This document shows, one piece after another, positions 1 to 7,221 of a stretch of DNA of 64,000 bases. The position numbers and the translations under genes are program-made. Location: the IMG/VR virus record IMGVR_UViG_3300021425_002093, positions 62,001 through 126,000 of that record; one strand, 5' to 3'. This stretch comes from a virus. The notes under the pieces were generated by a model. The model had not been told where the DNA came from, made no database searches, and worked only from the letters and a program-made list of their open reading frames with translations. Every line of letters starts with the position of its first letter. Position 1 is the first letter of the stretch.

Positions 1-253
1 ATGCCGCCACTTCTTCTGGAGACAAACCTTCTGGATACGAAACCTCATATCCCTTAGCTTCCCACTCTTCCAAAGAACGACACTTCATGCGACGAATAAA
101 AAATCCACCCGGCTGGGCGACTTTTACTGTAGCACAAAATTTGCCTTCTTCGTTGAGTTTTGCTGTGTATGATTCTACAGCTAATACAGGTTGAGCTAAC
201 ATTAAGCCAGCGAATACCACACCGCTACATGCGGCAAATAGTTCTTTTTTCAT
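1..253 (-). CDS. Putative secreted small protein (3' end outside window)
   Basis: Unrecognised protein, cut off by the window edge, so its C-terminus is missing. The ATG at 253 follows AAAGGA about 10 bases upstream. The first 26 or so residues form a clear signal peptide: Lys-Lys, then a hydrophobic core, then a small-residue site (LAQPVLA-V). This predicts export to the periplasm or membrane. The mature part contains two cysteines (FCATV and MKCRS) that could form a disulfide, and a LEEWEAKGY segment. It lies 20 bases downstream of hsp20 and probably shares its transcript. Signal peptides are uncommon among T4-type core genes, so this is an accessory function, possibly at the host envelope. 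Function unknown. Confidence 0.7.
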   Translation of the reverse strand, partial: MKKELFAACSGVVFAGLMLAQPVLAVESYTAKLNEEGKFCATVKVAQPGGFFIRRMKCRSLEEWEAKGYEVSYPEGLSPEEVAA

Positions 254-273
254 TTATCAGTGTCCTTTTGAGA

Positions 274-699
274 TTAGATTTTAATTTCGATCTTTCTCGG
301 ACGCTGTTCTTCGGGCAGTTCAACTCTCAAACTAATGACTAGTAAACCGTTGACGAATTCAGCTCCATCAACGACAACATGGTCAGCGAGTCTAAATGTT
401 TCTACGAACTTTTTCGTAGTAATACCTTTGTGAAGATATTGCTTAGTGTCTTCGTCTGGATTACCTCGAATAATGAGAACGCCAGGCTGGACTTCAATTT
501 CCAGATCTTTTCTCTTGTAACCACCTAAAGCAAACTCCATCGAATAGTTTGTGTCATCATGCTTTACGATATTGTGCCTAGGGAATCCTTTCTCGTTAGC
601 ACCGACGGCGGTAAGTTTCTCAATCTCATCCCATACGTGATCAAATCCTATGAAACGTGAATGGGGGAATGTAAACATTTTAGTTCGGGTATTAACCAT
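274..699 (-). CDS. hsp20: Small heat-shock protein, Hsp20/alpha-crystallin family
   Basis: ATP-independent holdase chaperone. The alpha-crystallin domain covers about residues 40-135, with the typical FALGGYKRKDLEIEV strand pair, a GVLIIRG turn and the ADHVVVDGAEFVNGLLVI strand pair, and ends in a C-terminal I-x-I motif (KIEIKI). At 141 residues it is a usual size. I chose the ATG at 699 rather than an upstream ATG at 723 because AGGAGG sits six bases before 699. Hsp20 genes are known in marine T4-like phages, where a role in virion assembly is presumed. A TATAAATA late promoter at 792-799 fits late expression. Family assignment is firm; the client proteins are unknown. Confidence 0.93.
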   Translation of the reverse strand: MVNTRTKMFTFPHSRFIGFDHVWDEIEKLTAVGANEKGFPRHNIVKHDDTNYSMEFALGGYKRKDLEIEVQPGVLIIRGNPDEDTKQYLHKGITTKKFVETFRLADHVVVDGAEFVNGLLVISLRVELPEEQRPRKIEIKI

Positions 700-791
700 T
701 TTTTGCCTCCTTATATTAAGCAAGGTTGTTGTCTCTCAGCCGGACCATTCCGCACTGATGTGGATGACAAGATCGCCCTGTCATCGCTTCT

Positions 792-799
792 TATTTATA
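792..799 (-). promoter_or_regulatory. T4-type late promoter upstream of hsp20
   Basis: Exact TATAAATA on the minus strand, in the 112-base gap between the SNase gene and hsp20, about 90 bases before the hsp20 start. It is the octamer recognised by gp55-containing RNA polymerase, and gp55 is encoded in this window. The leader it would create is longer than for the other late genes here. Confidence 0.7.
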
Positions 800-811
800 C
801 GATTTTACTGC

Positions 812-1174
812 TTATTTAGATTCATAAACCTCGACAAGACCTTCACGCAATAGAAGTTCTGTCAAGTTTCTTTGAGCATCCCAAACAGCATCGTATACTA
901 CAAAGTCGCCAAGTATGCGACCGTACTTTCCAGTTTCATCTTTTCTGCTGATTAGTGTTTGAATAGATTCGACTGGTAAGAATTGAGAGACGAAATCTCG
1001 TGCTACATGGCCACGAGCCTTCTCTTCTAAATCACGAGTTCTAGTTTCGGGGGCATCGATTCCATAAAAACGAATTCGCTGTCCACGTAACCACACTCCA
1101 AATCCTAAATCGATATCGACATCAACTGTGTCGCCATCGAGTACTCTTTTAATGATGCACTTATATTCGTACAT
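812..1174 (-). CDS. Thermonuclease-like (SNase family) nuclease
   Basis: A 120-residue protein with the staphylococcal nuclease OB-fold. The catalytic set is visible: Asp14 and Asp20 in the DGDTVDVDID strand, Arg35 and Glu43 in RFYGIDAPE, and Arg86 in KYGR. These match the Arg/Glu/Arg triad of micrococcal nuclease, so it should be a Ca2+-dependent DNA/RNA nuclease. There is no signal peptide, so it would act in the cytoplasm, for instance on host nucleic acid. It starts right at the stop of the upstream membrane-protein gene. Such genes occur in several marine T4-like phages. Family assignment is secure; the biological target is not. Confidence 0.92.
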   Translation of the reverse strand: MYEYKCIIKRVLDGDTVDVDIDLGFGVWLRGQRIRFYGIDAPETRTRDLEEKARGHVARDFVSQFLPVESIQTLISRKDETGKYGRILGDFVVYDAVWDAQRNLTELLLREGLVEVYESK

Positions 1175-1462
1175 TTATTTTTTTTCGTCTACAATCTTTT
1201 TAATCATATCATCTTTTTTCTTACGCTTGTCAACTTTGATACCAAGCGTATGCGCAAACTCTTCGAGTTCTGCTTTAGTCATCTTCTTGAGCTTATCACC
1301 AAGATCCTCAAGATCGTCAATCGCTTCTTCTACTTCTTCTGCGATTTCTTCGGCCTTGTCTACTACACCTTCGAGGCCCTTCATGTTCCAAACCCAAGCT
1401 ACATATCCGAGTCCAAAAACAAGACCCGATACGAACAAAATTACAATGATGTCCCACAACAT
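1175..1462 (-). CDS. Single-pass membrane protein with acidic coiled coil and SAP/Rho-N-like tail
   Basis: Unrecognised 95-residue protein. Start at 1462 (MLWDII) has AAGGAG eight bases upstream; the longer frame to 1507 has no such site. Residues 1-25 form one transmembrane helix (IIVILFVSGLVFGLGYVAW). About residues 27-57 are a strongly acidic helix (VDKAEEIAEEVEEAIDDLED). The tail, KKMTKAELEEFAHTLGIKVD followed by a lysine cluster, resembles a SAP- or Rho-N-type helix-extended-helix nucleic-acid-binding module. The layout suggests a protein that tethers nucleic acid or a DNA-associated complex to the inner membrane. This is inference only. It lies between regA and the SNase gene. Confidence 0.75.
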   Translation of the reverse strand: MLWDIIVILFVSGLVFGLGYVAWVWNMKGLEGVVDKAEEIAEEVEEAIDDLEDLGDKLKKMTKAELEEFAHTLGIKVDKRKKKDDMIKKIVDEKK

Positions 1463-1472
1463 GGCTTTCTCC

Positions 1473-1871
1473 TTATCGTTTTTTACCAATGCTATATTTA
1501 GCAACAAGTTCCCACTCGCTCTTTTCTTTATGTGGGAGTATCTTGATTTGTGATAAAGGGGCAGAAGGTGAAGAAATCATTTCGGGTCGAACGACCTTAA
1601 TCAACCCCCATTCTTGAAGTAGAGTAACAATTGTGTTTCTTCTTGCGCAATCGTCTTCTGAAAAATCGTGCGCCTTGCCGTCCAACATAAAGAGTTCTTT
1701 AAAATGAACGATGTAATACTTTCCTTGCTTGTGCAGGATGTGACAAGATTGGTATAGCTTTCTATCCTTCTTAGAAGCAATACCAATTCTCGTTAAGGTT
1801 TCCTTAACTTTTAAAAAATTCTCTTCATGAGTTAAAGAGACTTCAACCATATCTTCAATCAATAACGTCAT
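1473..1871 (-). CDS. regA: RegA translational repressor of early mRNAs
   Basis: Closely matches T4 RegA: the block VKETLTRIGIASKKDRKLYQ, then SCHILHKQGKYYIVHFKELF and EWGLIKV, is near-identical to the T4 protein. RegA binds AU-rich translation initiation regions of early phage mRNAs and blocks ribosome entry. The ATG at 1871 overlaps the gp62 stop as ATGA, suggesting coupled translation. An internal ATG at 1850 (MVEVSL) would give a start closer to that of T4 RegA, so the true start is uncertain. The order 44-62-regA is as in T4, but DNA polymerase gene 43, which follows regA in T4, is not found here. Confidence 0.95.
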   Translation of the reverse strand: MTLLIEDMVEVSLTHEENFLKVKETLTRIGIASKKDRKLYQSCHILHKQGKYYIVHFKELFMLDGKAHDFSEDDCARRNTIVTLLQEWGLIKVVRPEMISSPSAPLSQIKILPHKEKSEWELVAKYSIGKKR

Positions 1872-2260
1872 CTTTTTAAACCGCCTTGTTCTTGTTCTTT
1901 TTTAATAGCGTCTATTTGTTCAGACGATAACAAAGACAAGTACTCTCGGCCAACCGTTTCGTTGCATTGATAATGATCGCATATTGCTTTCAAGTCTTCG
2001 TTATCACTTTTCTTTATCCACTTAGAAAATCTCTTTCTAGGTCTAATACTATTTAGTAAAAATTCGAATTGTGGACGATTATCCAGATCGCTATACATGT
2101 TCATAAGATTAGCATGTAAAACGGTGTCCGGAAAGTAAGACAGTGCGTTGTTTGAAAGCCATGGCTCATAGCCACGTTCAGCAAGTGTGTCGTTTTCAGT
2201 ATCACGCATTAAATTTTTCTTCGAATGCGTGATCGAGTTCACATAATCAAAAGGATTCAT
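1868..2260 (-). CDS. 62: gp62 clamp loader small subunit
   Basis: Small subunit of the T4-type sliding clamp loader (gp44/gp62), which opens the gp45 clamp and places it on primed DNA. Recognised by MNPFDYVNSI at the N-terminus, the ALSYFPDTVLHANLMN segment, and the basic RPRKRFSKWIKK stretch shared by marine T4-like gp62 proteins, and by position immediately before regA. At 130 residues it is shorter than T4 gp62 (187), as usual in marine relatives. It overlaps both neighbours by ATGA. Unlike T4, gene 44 is not adjacent; two extra genes lie in between. Confidence 0.87.
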   Translation of the reverse strand: MNPFDYVNSITHSKKNLMRDTENDTLAERGYEPWLSNNALSYFPDTVLHANLMNMYSDLDNRPQFEFLLNSIRPRKRFSKWIKKSDNEDLKAICDHYQCNETVGREYLSLLSSEQIDAIKKEQEQGGLKR

Positions 2261-3084
2261 TCCATCACCATAATTTGTTGTTCGCTCACTAACGGATTCA
2301 TTGAGTTGTCCGTCTTCAACTTTTTTTTTACTTCGGGTTTAGCAATGATATCACGTTTGAACATTGCTGTCGATACTATCAATAGTATAATCGCCAAGGG
2401 GTCGAAAACAAACACAAGTAAAAGAATAACGAAACGAACCGCATTATCGATGTCATAGTTCTCTCCGTAAATTAGTTCTGCTATGTATTTGATTGGGCCG
2501 ATTTCTGCTTCAAGTTCAAGAGTTTGTTTCTGCAGGGGCAGAAGTTGTTCTTGGAATCCTGCAATCTGATCATACGCCAATCCGATTGTTCTGTTGAGTT
2601 CTGTCCTTTCCTCTGCTTGCGCCTTCCGAACCGCAATTGCTCCATCAGGTCCTCTAATTCGGTCATAGTCTTGCAGTATTTCAACCGCAGAGTCGAGTTG
2701 CGCCAAGACCGTTTCGGAGTCATCGATGATCGATTGCTGTCTTTCAATCTTTCTCTCGAGGCCGCTGATAAGTAATTCATTATTACCACCTTGATTTATT
2801 GTCTGCTCTAAGTGAGCCTTCGATAGATATCCAAAGATACCCATTGAAGTGATAATCATCAGGACAAATACTGCTGATATTAGATAAGTCCTAATCCATG
2901 TACTTATATCTTTCCACTCTAGATGAAGATATGCGGCAGTAACAAGTTTACCTATCTCTAGCACTGTCGCCATAATAACAACAGCCCAGAAAGCACCAGC
3001 AAAGATTGTAGACAATCCAATGATAGAGAAGTATCCCGCTACTGCCGCTATCGCAATAGCTGTAAGCAGAGTTACATACTTCAT
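2257..3084 (-). CDS. Polytopic membrane protein with central coiled coil, inserted between 44 and 62
   Basis: Unrecognised 275-residue protein. Hydrophobic helices lie at about residues 4-22, 28-50 and 66-87. A long polar coiled coil follows at about 90-195 (Glu/Gln/Leu-rich, including ERKIERQQSIIDDSETVLAQ), then a C-terminal hydrophobic hairpin at about 215-242 (FVILLLVFVFDPLAIILLIV). The architecture predicts an inner-membrane protein with a cytoplasmic coiled-coil platform. It overlaps gp62 downstream and the small Cys protein upstream by ATGA, so all three are probably translated together with the clamp loader. It could anchor the replisome at the membrane or act in host takeover; nothing in the sequence proves either. 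Confidence 0.8.
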   Translation of the reverse strand: MKYVTLLTAIAIAAVAGYFSIIGLSTIFAGAFWAVVIMATVLEIGKLVTAAYLHLEWKDISTWIRTYLISAVFVLMIITSMGIFGYLSKAHLEQTINQGGNNELLISGLERKIERQQSIIDDSETVLAQLDSAVEILQDYDRIRGPDGAIAVRKAQAEERTELNRTIGLAYDQIAGFQEQLLPLQKQTLELEAEIGPIKYIAELIYGENYDIDNAVRFVILLLVFVFDPLAIILLIVSTAMFKRDIIAKPEVKKKLKTDNSMNPLVSEQQIMVME

Positions 3085-3293
3085 ATATCAATGAAAGCGG
3101 ACGGATCTGTATTGCTATCAAATGCGGCTTCATCAAAATCTTTTGCACACTCAGTACAAAGATAAAGATTATCATAGCCATCTAGACACCTATATTGGAC
3201 TATGACATACTCACTCGTGGGATCGAGTTTTGTTCTACACAAAAGACAGTGTATTCCAAAGATCCAGCTTTTTATCTTAGCCCATATGCCCAT
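3081..3293 (-). CDS. Small Cys-rich (zinc-ribbon-like) protein
   Basis: Unrecognised 70-residue protein with two Cys pairs: C16-LL-C19 and C46-TE-C49. The second lies in LYLCTECAKDF. The four cysteines, about 27 residues apart, suit a single structural Zn2+ site of zinc-ribbon or treble-clef type. A nucleic-acid- or protein-binding role is likely but unproven. It starts immediately after the gene 44 stop and overlaps the membrane-protein gene by ATGA, so it is embedded in the clamp-loader operon. Confidence 0.75.
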   Translation of the reverse strand: MGIWAKIKSWIFGIHCLLCRTKLDPTSEYVIVQYRCLDGYDNLYLCTECAKDFDEAAFDSNTDPSAFIDI

Positions 3294-4235
3294 TCATTTC
3301 CACTCCATCTCCGCCATAAGAGTTGCGAGAGCCGCTACTCTATTTATCTCGGAGTTTGCAACGAACGCTTCTTTGTACTGATACTCAGCGAGAATCACAA
3401 TTGCGTCAGCTACATTTTGAGTAGACTTGAGTTTGCTGGGTAGCACATCATAGAGTTGGCGGTAGAGTACCGCTGACTCAACATGAGAATTCTCAGCAAC
3501 CCACTTACGAACATCTGTGAAGTTTCTTTCACGCATCCTACTAATCAGGTCATCAATAGACTCGCCTGAAGTTGATACTAATATACCAGCATCAATACGG
3601 CCAGTAGCAGAATAACGCTGTAGTTCATTAAGGACTCGACGCCAATCAGGAAAATAAGTTTTGATAAGTTCAGCAACAGATTTTTCATCATATTCAAGAT
3701 CCTCAGTTTCCAGTATTTTACAGCATCGCTTAAAAAACTGTCCGGCGAGTTTGGTTTTATCAGCACCAGTTACATTGAATTCAACTACACTACAACGAGA
3801 GTGTAAAGGCTCAATGATACGGTTCTTAAAGTTACAAGTTAGGATAAAGCCGCAGTTTTTTGAAAACTCTTCCATAAAGTTTCTAAGTGCAGGCTGAGTA
3901 GAGTTTGCATTCAGATAGTCAGCTTCGTCTAGAATGACATACTTGCGGCCGCCGGAAAAAGAAACACTAGAAGCAAAGTTAGCGATTTCAACACGTAGAG
4001 TATCGATGTTACCATTCATCGAACCGTTGATTGTAATATAGTCAGCGCCAATCTCTTCAAGCATAGCTTTGGCCACAGTAGTCTTGCCAATACCAGCACG
4101 ACCAGTCAATAGAAGATTGGGCACATTATTTTGATCGACAAATTGCTGAAATGTTTTTTTCAGAGAGTCGGGTAAGATAGTATCTTGAATTGTTTTAGGT
4201 CGATATCGTTCAACCCAAATAAAGTTGTCTTGCAT
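3294..4235 (-). CDS. 44: gp44 clamp loader ATPase subunit
   Basis: AAA+ ATPase that loads the gp45 sliding clamp. N-terminal WVERYRPKTIQD is the family hallmark. Walker A is GRAGIGKTT (residues 45-53), Walker B is VILDEAD (100-106), and the Arg-finger motif HSRC lies at 145-148. At 313 residues it matches T4 gp44 (319). In T4 four gp44 copies combine with one gp62. Here the gene is followed by two extra genes before gp62. It begins just after an intrinsic terminator (4256-4296), so expression probably depends on readthrough or a local promoter that I could not identify with confidence. Confidence 0.97.
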   Translation of the reverse strand: MQDNFIWVERYRPKTIQDTILPDSLKKTFQQFVDQNNVPNLLLTGRAGIGKTTVAKAMLEEIGADYITINGSMNGNIDTLRVEIANFASSVSFSGGRKYVILDEADYLNANSTQPALRNFMEEFSKNCGFILTCNFKNRIIEPLHSRCSVVEFNVTGADKTKLAGQFFKRCCKILETEDLEYDEKSVAELIKTYFPDWRRVLNELQRYSATGRIDAGILVSTSGESIDDLISRMRERNFTDVRKWVAENSHVESAVLYRQLYDVLPSKLKSTQNVADAIVILAEYQYKEAFVANSEINRVAALATLMAEMEWK

Positions 4236-4255
4236 TTGTCACCCCATCATATTGT

Positions 4256-4296
4256 AAAAGAACCCCCAAGCTCATTCCGAAGACATGAGATGGGGG
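4256..4296 (-). terminator. Intrinsic terminator between the 91-residue gene and gene 44
   Basis: On the minus strand a C5/G5 stem extends inwards through complementary CTCAT/ATGAG around a UCUUCGG-type loop. The run TTCTTTT follows immediately. It sits about 20 bases before the gene 44 start, so it could limit transcription from the accessory cluster into the clamp-loader operon. Confidence 0.8.
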
Positions 4297-4330
4297 CCGT
4301 GTTATCATTCCCAAGTTGATTGGGAGAGGA

Positions 4331-4606
4331 TCATGCAGCTTCGGCTTGTTGAGCCTCCTGTTGCGCTTGCGCTTGCTGGACAAATGCTTGCAAACGATCT
4401 CGCACTTGACCAACTGAAGACATTTCTTCACCACGGATTGCTCCACGTGTTACAAAAACGTCAATGATTTGTACAGCGGCCGCAAGGTCAGCAAACGACA
4501 GTTGTACAGGTTCACCTTCTGGAGCACCGGGTGCGGGGGGTACATCCATCTCAGGCATGGTGGGTGCTTCAGCTACAGCTTCAGCGGTGGTTACGTCTTC
4601 ACTCAT
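4331..4606 (-). CDS. Small conserved phage protein, Pro/Ala-rich N-terminus and helical C-terminus
   Basis: A 91-residue protein of unknown function. Residues 1-33 are low-complexity (Ala, Pro, Glu). The core, LSFADLAAAVQIIDVFVTRG with GEEMSSVGQVRDRLQAFV, is an amphipathic helical unit that I recall from small proteins of marine T4-like phages. The tail is Gln/Ala-rich. AAGGAG eight bases before the ATG supports the start. It lies 11 bases downstream of the 563-residue virion-like protein and is followed by a strong terminator, so it is the last gene of that transcript. Confidence 0.75.
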   Translation of the reverse strand: MSEDVTTAEAVAEAPTMPEMDVPPAPGAPEGEPVQLSFADLAAAVQIIDVFVTRGAIRGEEMSSVGQVRDRLQAFVQQAQAQQEAQQAEAA

Positions 4607-4617
4607 AGTCTATCTCC

Positions 4618-6309
4618 TTAAGGGTTTGAGTCATCAACATAATCTACTGTAGTCCAGTAGGTCACATTACTTATATAACTTGTATCTTCTCCGTCAGTCT
4701 CTACTAGGTCCGCTGGATCATTCGGACGTGGATTCGCATTACCCGGTGCGCCAGGGCCAGTAGTATCGTAATCAGCTTCATATGTTTCGCTGTATCCATT
4801 GTTCAAAGCTTCAGCAAGTTCTTCAGCAGGAGTTGGCGCAACATACGTGTATGTACCAGTTCCGCCACTTCCACTTAGATCATTGGCCATGGCTACTAGT
4901 TTTGCATCTCGAAGAGCAAACTTTGCATCTTCAAGCTTTTCATCATTTTCCTGTATATCTAGAGTCTTTTGCTCTTCATACGCCTCGATGTCAGTTTCGA
5001 ATTGTTCGACCTGAGAATTAAATGACGAAATATTTGAATCAAATTCACTTTGATTGTATGTTATATTAACATAAGTTAGCTCACCTGTCAATTGCATTCT
5101 TTCAAATAGGCTCGAAAGAATCAATTCGTAGTCGATCCCAGAAAGTATCTTAGAGAAGAAACTTGCATCAACATAAAACGTAAAGTCATTTACAAACGGA
5201 GTGCCTGGTGCAGGTAAAGTCATTGTCCACTGATCTGATAGTACAGCGCTATCTTTCGCTAGATTAAACGTTACTGTGTTTCCACCAGTAAGACCTCGGA
5301 TTCCTATTTGCAAAGAAGGAAGTTCAGTAACGCTATTTGGATTTGTAGCGTTGTAGTCATCAACAGCTTGAGTGTAGTCGTTAACGGCTTGAGTGTACTG
5401 CTCAGACTTAAATTGAAGACTACTTAGATCTAAACCACTTTCGTTTTCAACTGGAGTAAGTTCAAACGATCCAGAAAAATCGAACTCCGCAGTGACACCT
5501 GATACTGCGCTATCGAGACCTTGCTGGCTTTCTGCTATTTGATATTGACTAACAGCGTTGTTAATCCTGTCAATATCGTTGTTCGTCAGCGTTACAGTAA
5601 CATCTTCGTCAGATGAAATATCTAATTGAGATACATCTGGTTGTGCTGGAATGTCTGCAGCATTTCCATACGGAAACGAGGCTATCTTTGCAGACGATCC
5701 AGATTGGATTTCTGTTATATCAAATTTACTTTGTGGATTAGAAAAAGTGACGAACGGAAGTTCGAAAAGAGTAAACTTTGCCAATAGACCGTTTATATCT
5801 CCCAATGGAGCAAGACTAGCAAACTGTATGGGGATGTTTGCTTGAGCGCTTATTGAGCCGTTAGAGCTATTAGATAGCAAATAGTTTGACGGATACTCAA
5901 TCACTCTTTGTATCGTCAACTCAGTATTTGTAATGTTTTGATTGTCGTTAACTGTGCCAGTATATGTAAGTCCTATGACGTAATTTCCACCTGGCGTTAA
6001 CGATGTAACTTCCCATCGACCGTCGAGGTTGGAATCTCCAACACCACTGATATCAATAAAATTATTGACTTCGAGACGATTAAAGAAATTGAGATAGTCT
6101 GCTGACGGGACTGGAGATACAGCATTGTTCCACTGTAGATTATCAGATCCAATAGTGTTAAGAACAACTCCATTAGAAACGAGCAAGCCCTTTTCATTAG
6201 AGTCGTCTAAAAATAGGTCGAAGTTATTTACGGGATCAAAAAAGATTCCGGAATCTAACTCAGAAAAAGCTTGCAGAATTTCTGTGGTTTCTGTAGTAAA
6301 CTGTGGCAT
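4618..6309 (-). CDS. Putative virion (fibre or baseplate-like) protein in the replication cluster
   Basis: A 563-residue protein rich in Asn, Ser and Thr, typical of beta-structured virion proteins. Residues 79-118 carry a beta module (NNFIDISG...LDGRWEV) that recurs in the tail sheath and in the 829-residue structural protein of this phage. About residues 420-465 form a coiled coil (Glu/Gln/Asp-rich, FETDIEAYEEQKTLDIQEND), and the C-terminus is Asp/Pro/Gly-rich. A near-consensus late promoter (AATAAATA at 6339-6346) lies just upstream. A late structural role is therefore likely, although all neighbours are early or replication genes. The exact place in the virion is unknown. Confidence 0.7.
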   Translation of the reverse strand: MPQFTTETTEILQAFSELDSGIFFDPVNNFDLFLDDSNEKGLLVSNGVVLNTIGSDNLQWNNAVSPVPSADYLNFFNRLEVNNFIDISGVGDSNLDGRWEVTSLTPGGNYVIGLTYTGTVNDNQNITNTELTIQRVIEYPSNYLLSNSSNGSISAQANIPIQFASLAPLGDINGLLAKFTLFELPFVTFSNPQSKFDITEIQSGSSAKIASFPYGNAADIPAQPDVSQLDISSDEDVTVTLTNNDIDRINNAVSQYQIAESQQGLDSAVSGVTAEFDFSGSFELTPVENESGLDLSSLQFKSEQYTQAVNDYTQAVDDYNATNPNSVTELPSLQIGIRGLTGGNTVTFNLAKDSAVLSDQWTMTLPAPGTPFVNDFTFYVDASFFSKILSGIDYELILSSLFERMQLTGELTYVNITYNQSEFDSNISSFNSQVEQFETDIEAYEEQKTLDIQENDEKLEDAKFALRDAKLVAMANDLSGSGGTGTYTYVAPTPAEELAEALNNGYSETYEADYDTTGPGAPGNANPRPNDPADLVETDGEDTSYISNVTYWTTVDYVDDSNP

Positions 6310-6337
6310 GATCTACTCTATGACTAATTACACTGTA

Positions 6338-6988
6338 CTATTTATTACTTTTATTTGAGTGCTGATCAGCAAGCGCAAGTTGATCTTCAATCCACCTAGC
6401 ACATTCTTTAGCAGTCATTGTAGGACTGATAAGAGGCGTTCTATCGTCTTTTCCGATTCCACGAATGACAGATGCAGACAACATCATAGCACTAGCCATG
6501 ATCATACAGACCTGATGTAAGCCAGATCCGTCTTCAGCATCATCGTGATCTATGCCTCGCTCGAAGTCATCGATATGTCGTTTGAGGCTATCGATCATCT
6601 GTTGCCATGGAAGTCCCTTCTCCCAATTTCTAGACTCATACTTCTTAGCGCCGTATTCAAAAGATGCGGCTGCTGCAGCAAGTGCTTCTAGCGGAAGGAA
6701 TCTCATGTACGGGACACCGAGTGCTTCTCTTGTTCCGCCTACTTCAGCATCAATCTCAATGTCTTCTGTCATATCCAGCAAATGACTTTCTTGCATCAAG
6801 TCATCTATGTAAGAGGCTGGAGCGGGGTCTACTAGTTCACAGTCGGATGCTAAAATGAAATTGAGATAGCCGTCAGATGATCGACAAGAATACTCTCCAT
6901 TCTGCAAGTCAAATACTTCCCAGTTCTCACCAACCTTAGAAGAATACCATCTGGATCTATCAGGACATTGCGTTATCTTTACTATCAT
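6338..6988 (-). CDS. dATP/dGTP diphosphohydrolase-like (MazZ-type) protein with N-terminal KOW/SH3-like extension
   Basis: Residues 84-176 match the phage domain annotated as dATP/dGTP diphosphohydrolase (formerly DUF5664): GGTREALGVPYMRFLPLEAL, then EYGAKKYESRNWEKGLPW, an SLKRHIDDF helix with Glu/Asp, and HQVCMIMASAMML. Related MazZ enzymes of Z-genome phages remove diphosphate from dATP and dGTP. Residues 1-53 form a separate small beta domain (WYSSKVGENWEVF...CELVD) common on phage accessory proteins. The C-terminal 40 residues are another small region. No PurZ gene is in this window, so adenine replacement is not supported. A role in dNTP pool balance is more likely. The start overlaps the upstream gene by ATGA. 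Confidence 0.75.
   Translation of the reverse strand: MIVKITQCPDRSRWYSSKVGENWEVFDLQNGEYSCRSSDGYLNFILASDCELVDPAPASYIDDLMQESHLLDMTEDIEIDAEVGGTREALGVPYMRFLPLEALAAAAASFEYGAKKYESRNWEKGLPWQQMIDSLKRHIDDFERGIDHDDAEDGSGLHQVCMIMASAMMLSASVIRGIGKDDRTPLISPTMTAKECARWIEDQLALADQHSNKSNK
6339..6346 (-). promoter_or_regulatory. Near-consensus late promoter before the 563-residue protein
   Basis: AATAAATA on the minus strand, one mismatch from TATAAATA, ending 30 bases before the ATG at 6309. This is the same distance as the exact late promoters in this genome. It overlaps the stop region of the upstream gene. Confidence 0.4.
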
Positions 6989-7221
6989 ATGCTCTTCAAC
7001 TTTATCATTAAACTATCGTCCGAATAGTTTCCAGTGTTACACCACTTTCGAAACGCATCGCACGATAAAAGGTTTGCTTTACATTCAGCGCTTCGCTCAC
7101 AAGGAATGCAGGGACACTCTCGTGCATTGCTCGGTCCGAGATTTTGCTCTTCAGAGGAAGAATACTCTCCCGGCATTCCCTTGCCGTTTAAAGCTTCAGC
7201 GTCATACCATAGTATATCCAT
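6985..7221 (-). CDS. Small Cys-rich protein
   Basis: A 78-residue protein of unknown function. Six cysteines lie in residues 36-61 (CPCIPC, then C, C and WC), followed by NTGNY. The spacing is suited to one or two metal sites. Similar short Cys-rich proteins occur widely in tailed phages without known function. TAGGAG lies ten bases before the ATG. It overlaps the diphosphohydrolase-like gene by ATGA. A strong sigma70-like promoter overlaps its start codon (7211-7240), so transcripts from that promoter would begin inside the gene. Confidence 0.75.
   Translation of the reverse strand: MDILWYDAEALNGKGMPGEYSSSEEQNLGPSNARECPCIPCERSAECKANLLSCDAFRKWCNTGNYSDDSLMIKLKSI

Noticed and set aside
1-1473. 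DNA polymerase gene 43 expected after regA
   Set aside because: The genes following regA are a membrane protein, SNase, Hsp20 and a secreted protein; no polymerase motif is present here.
1128-1553. Plus-strand Ser-rich ORF
   Set aside because: Antisense of the acidic coiled-coil membrane protein and parts of its neighbours.
4210-4446. Minus-strand 78-codon ORF across the terminator
   Set aside because: Overlaps the 91-residue gene, the terminator hairpin and the gene 44 start in another frame; no ribosome binding site.
6338-6988. Z-genome (diaminopurine) system
   Set aside because: Only a MazZ-like domain is present; no PurZ or DatZ is in the window, so base replacement is unsupported.
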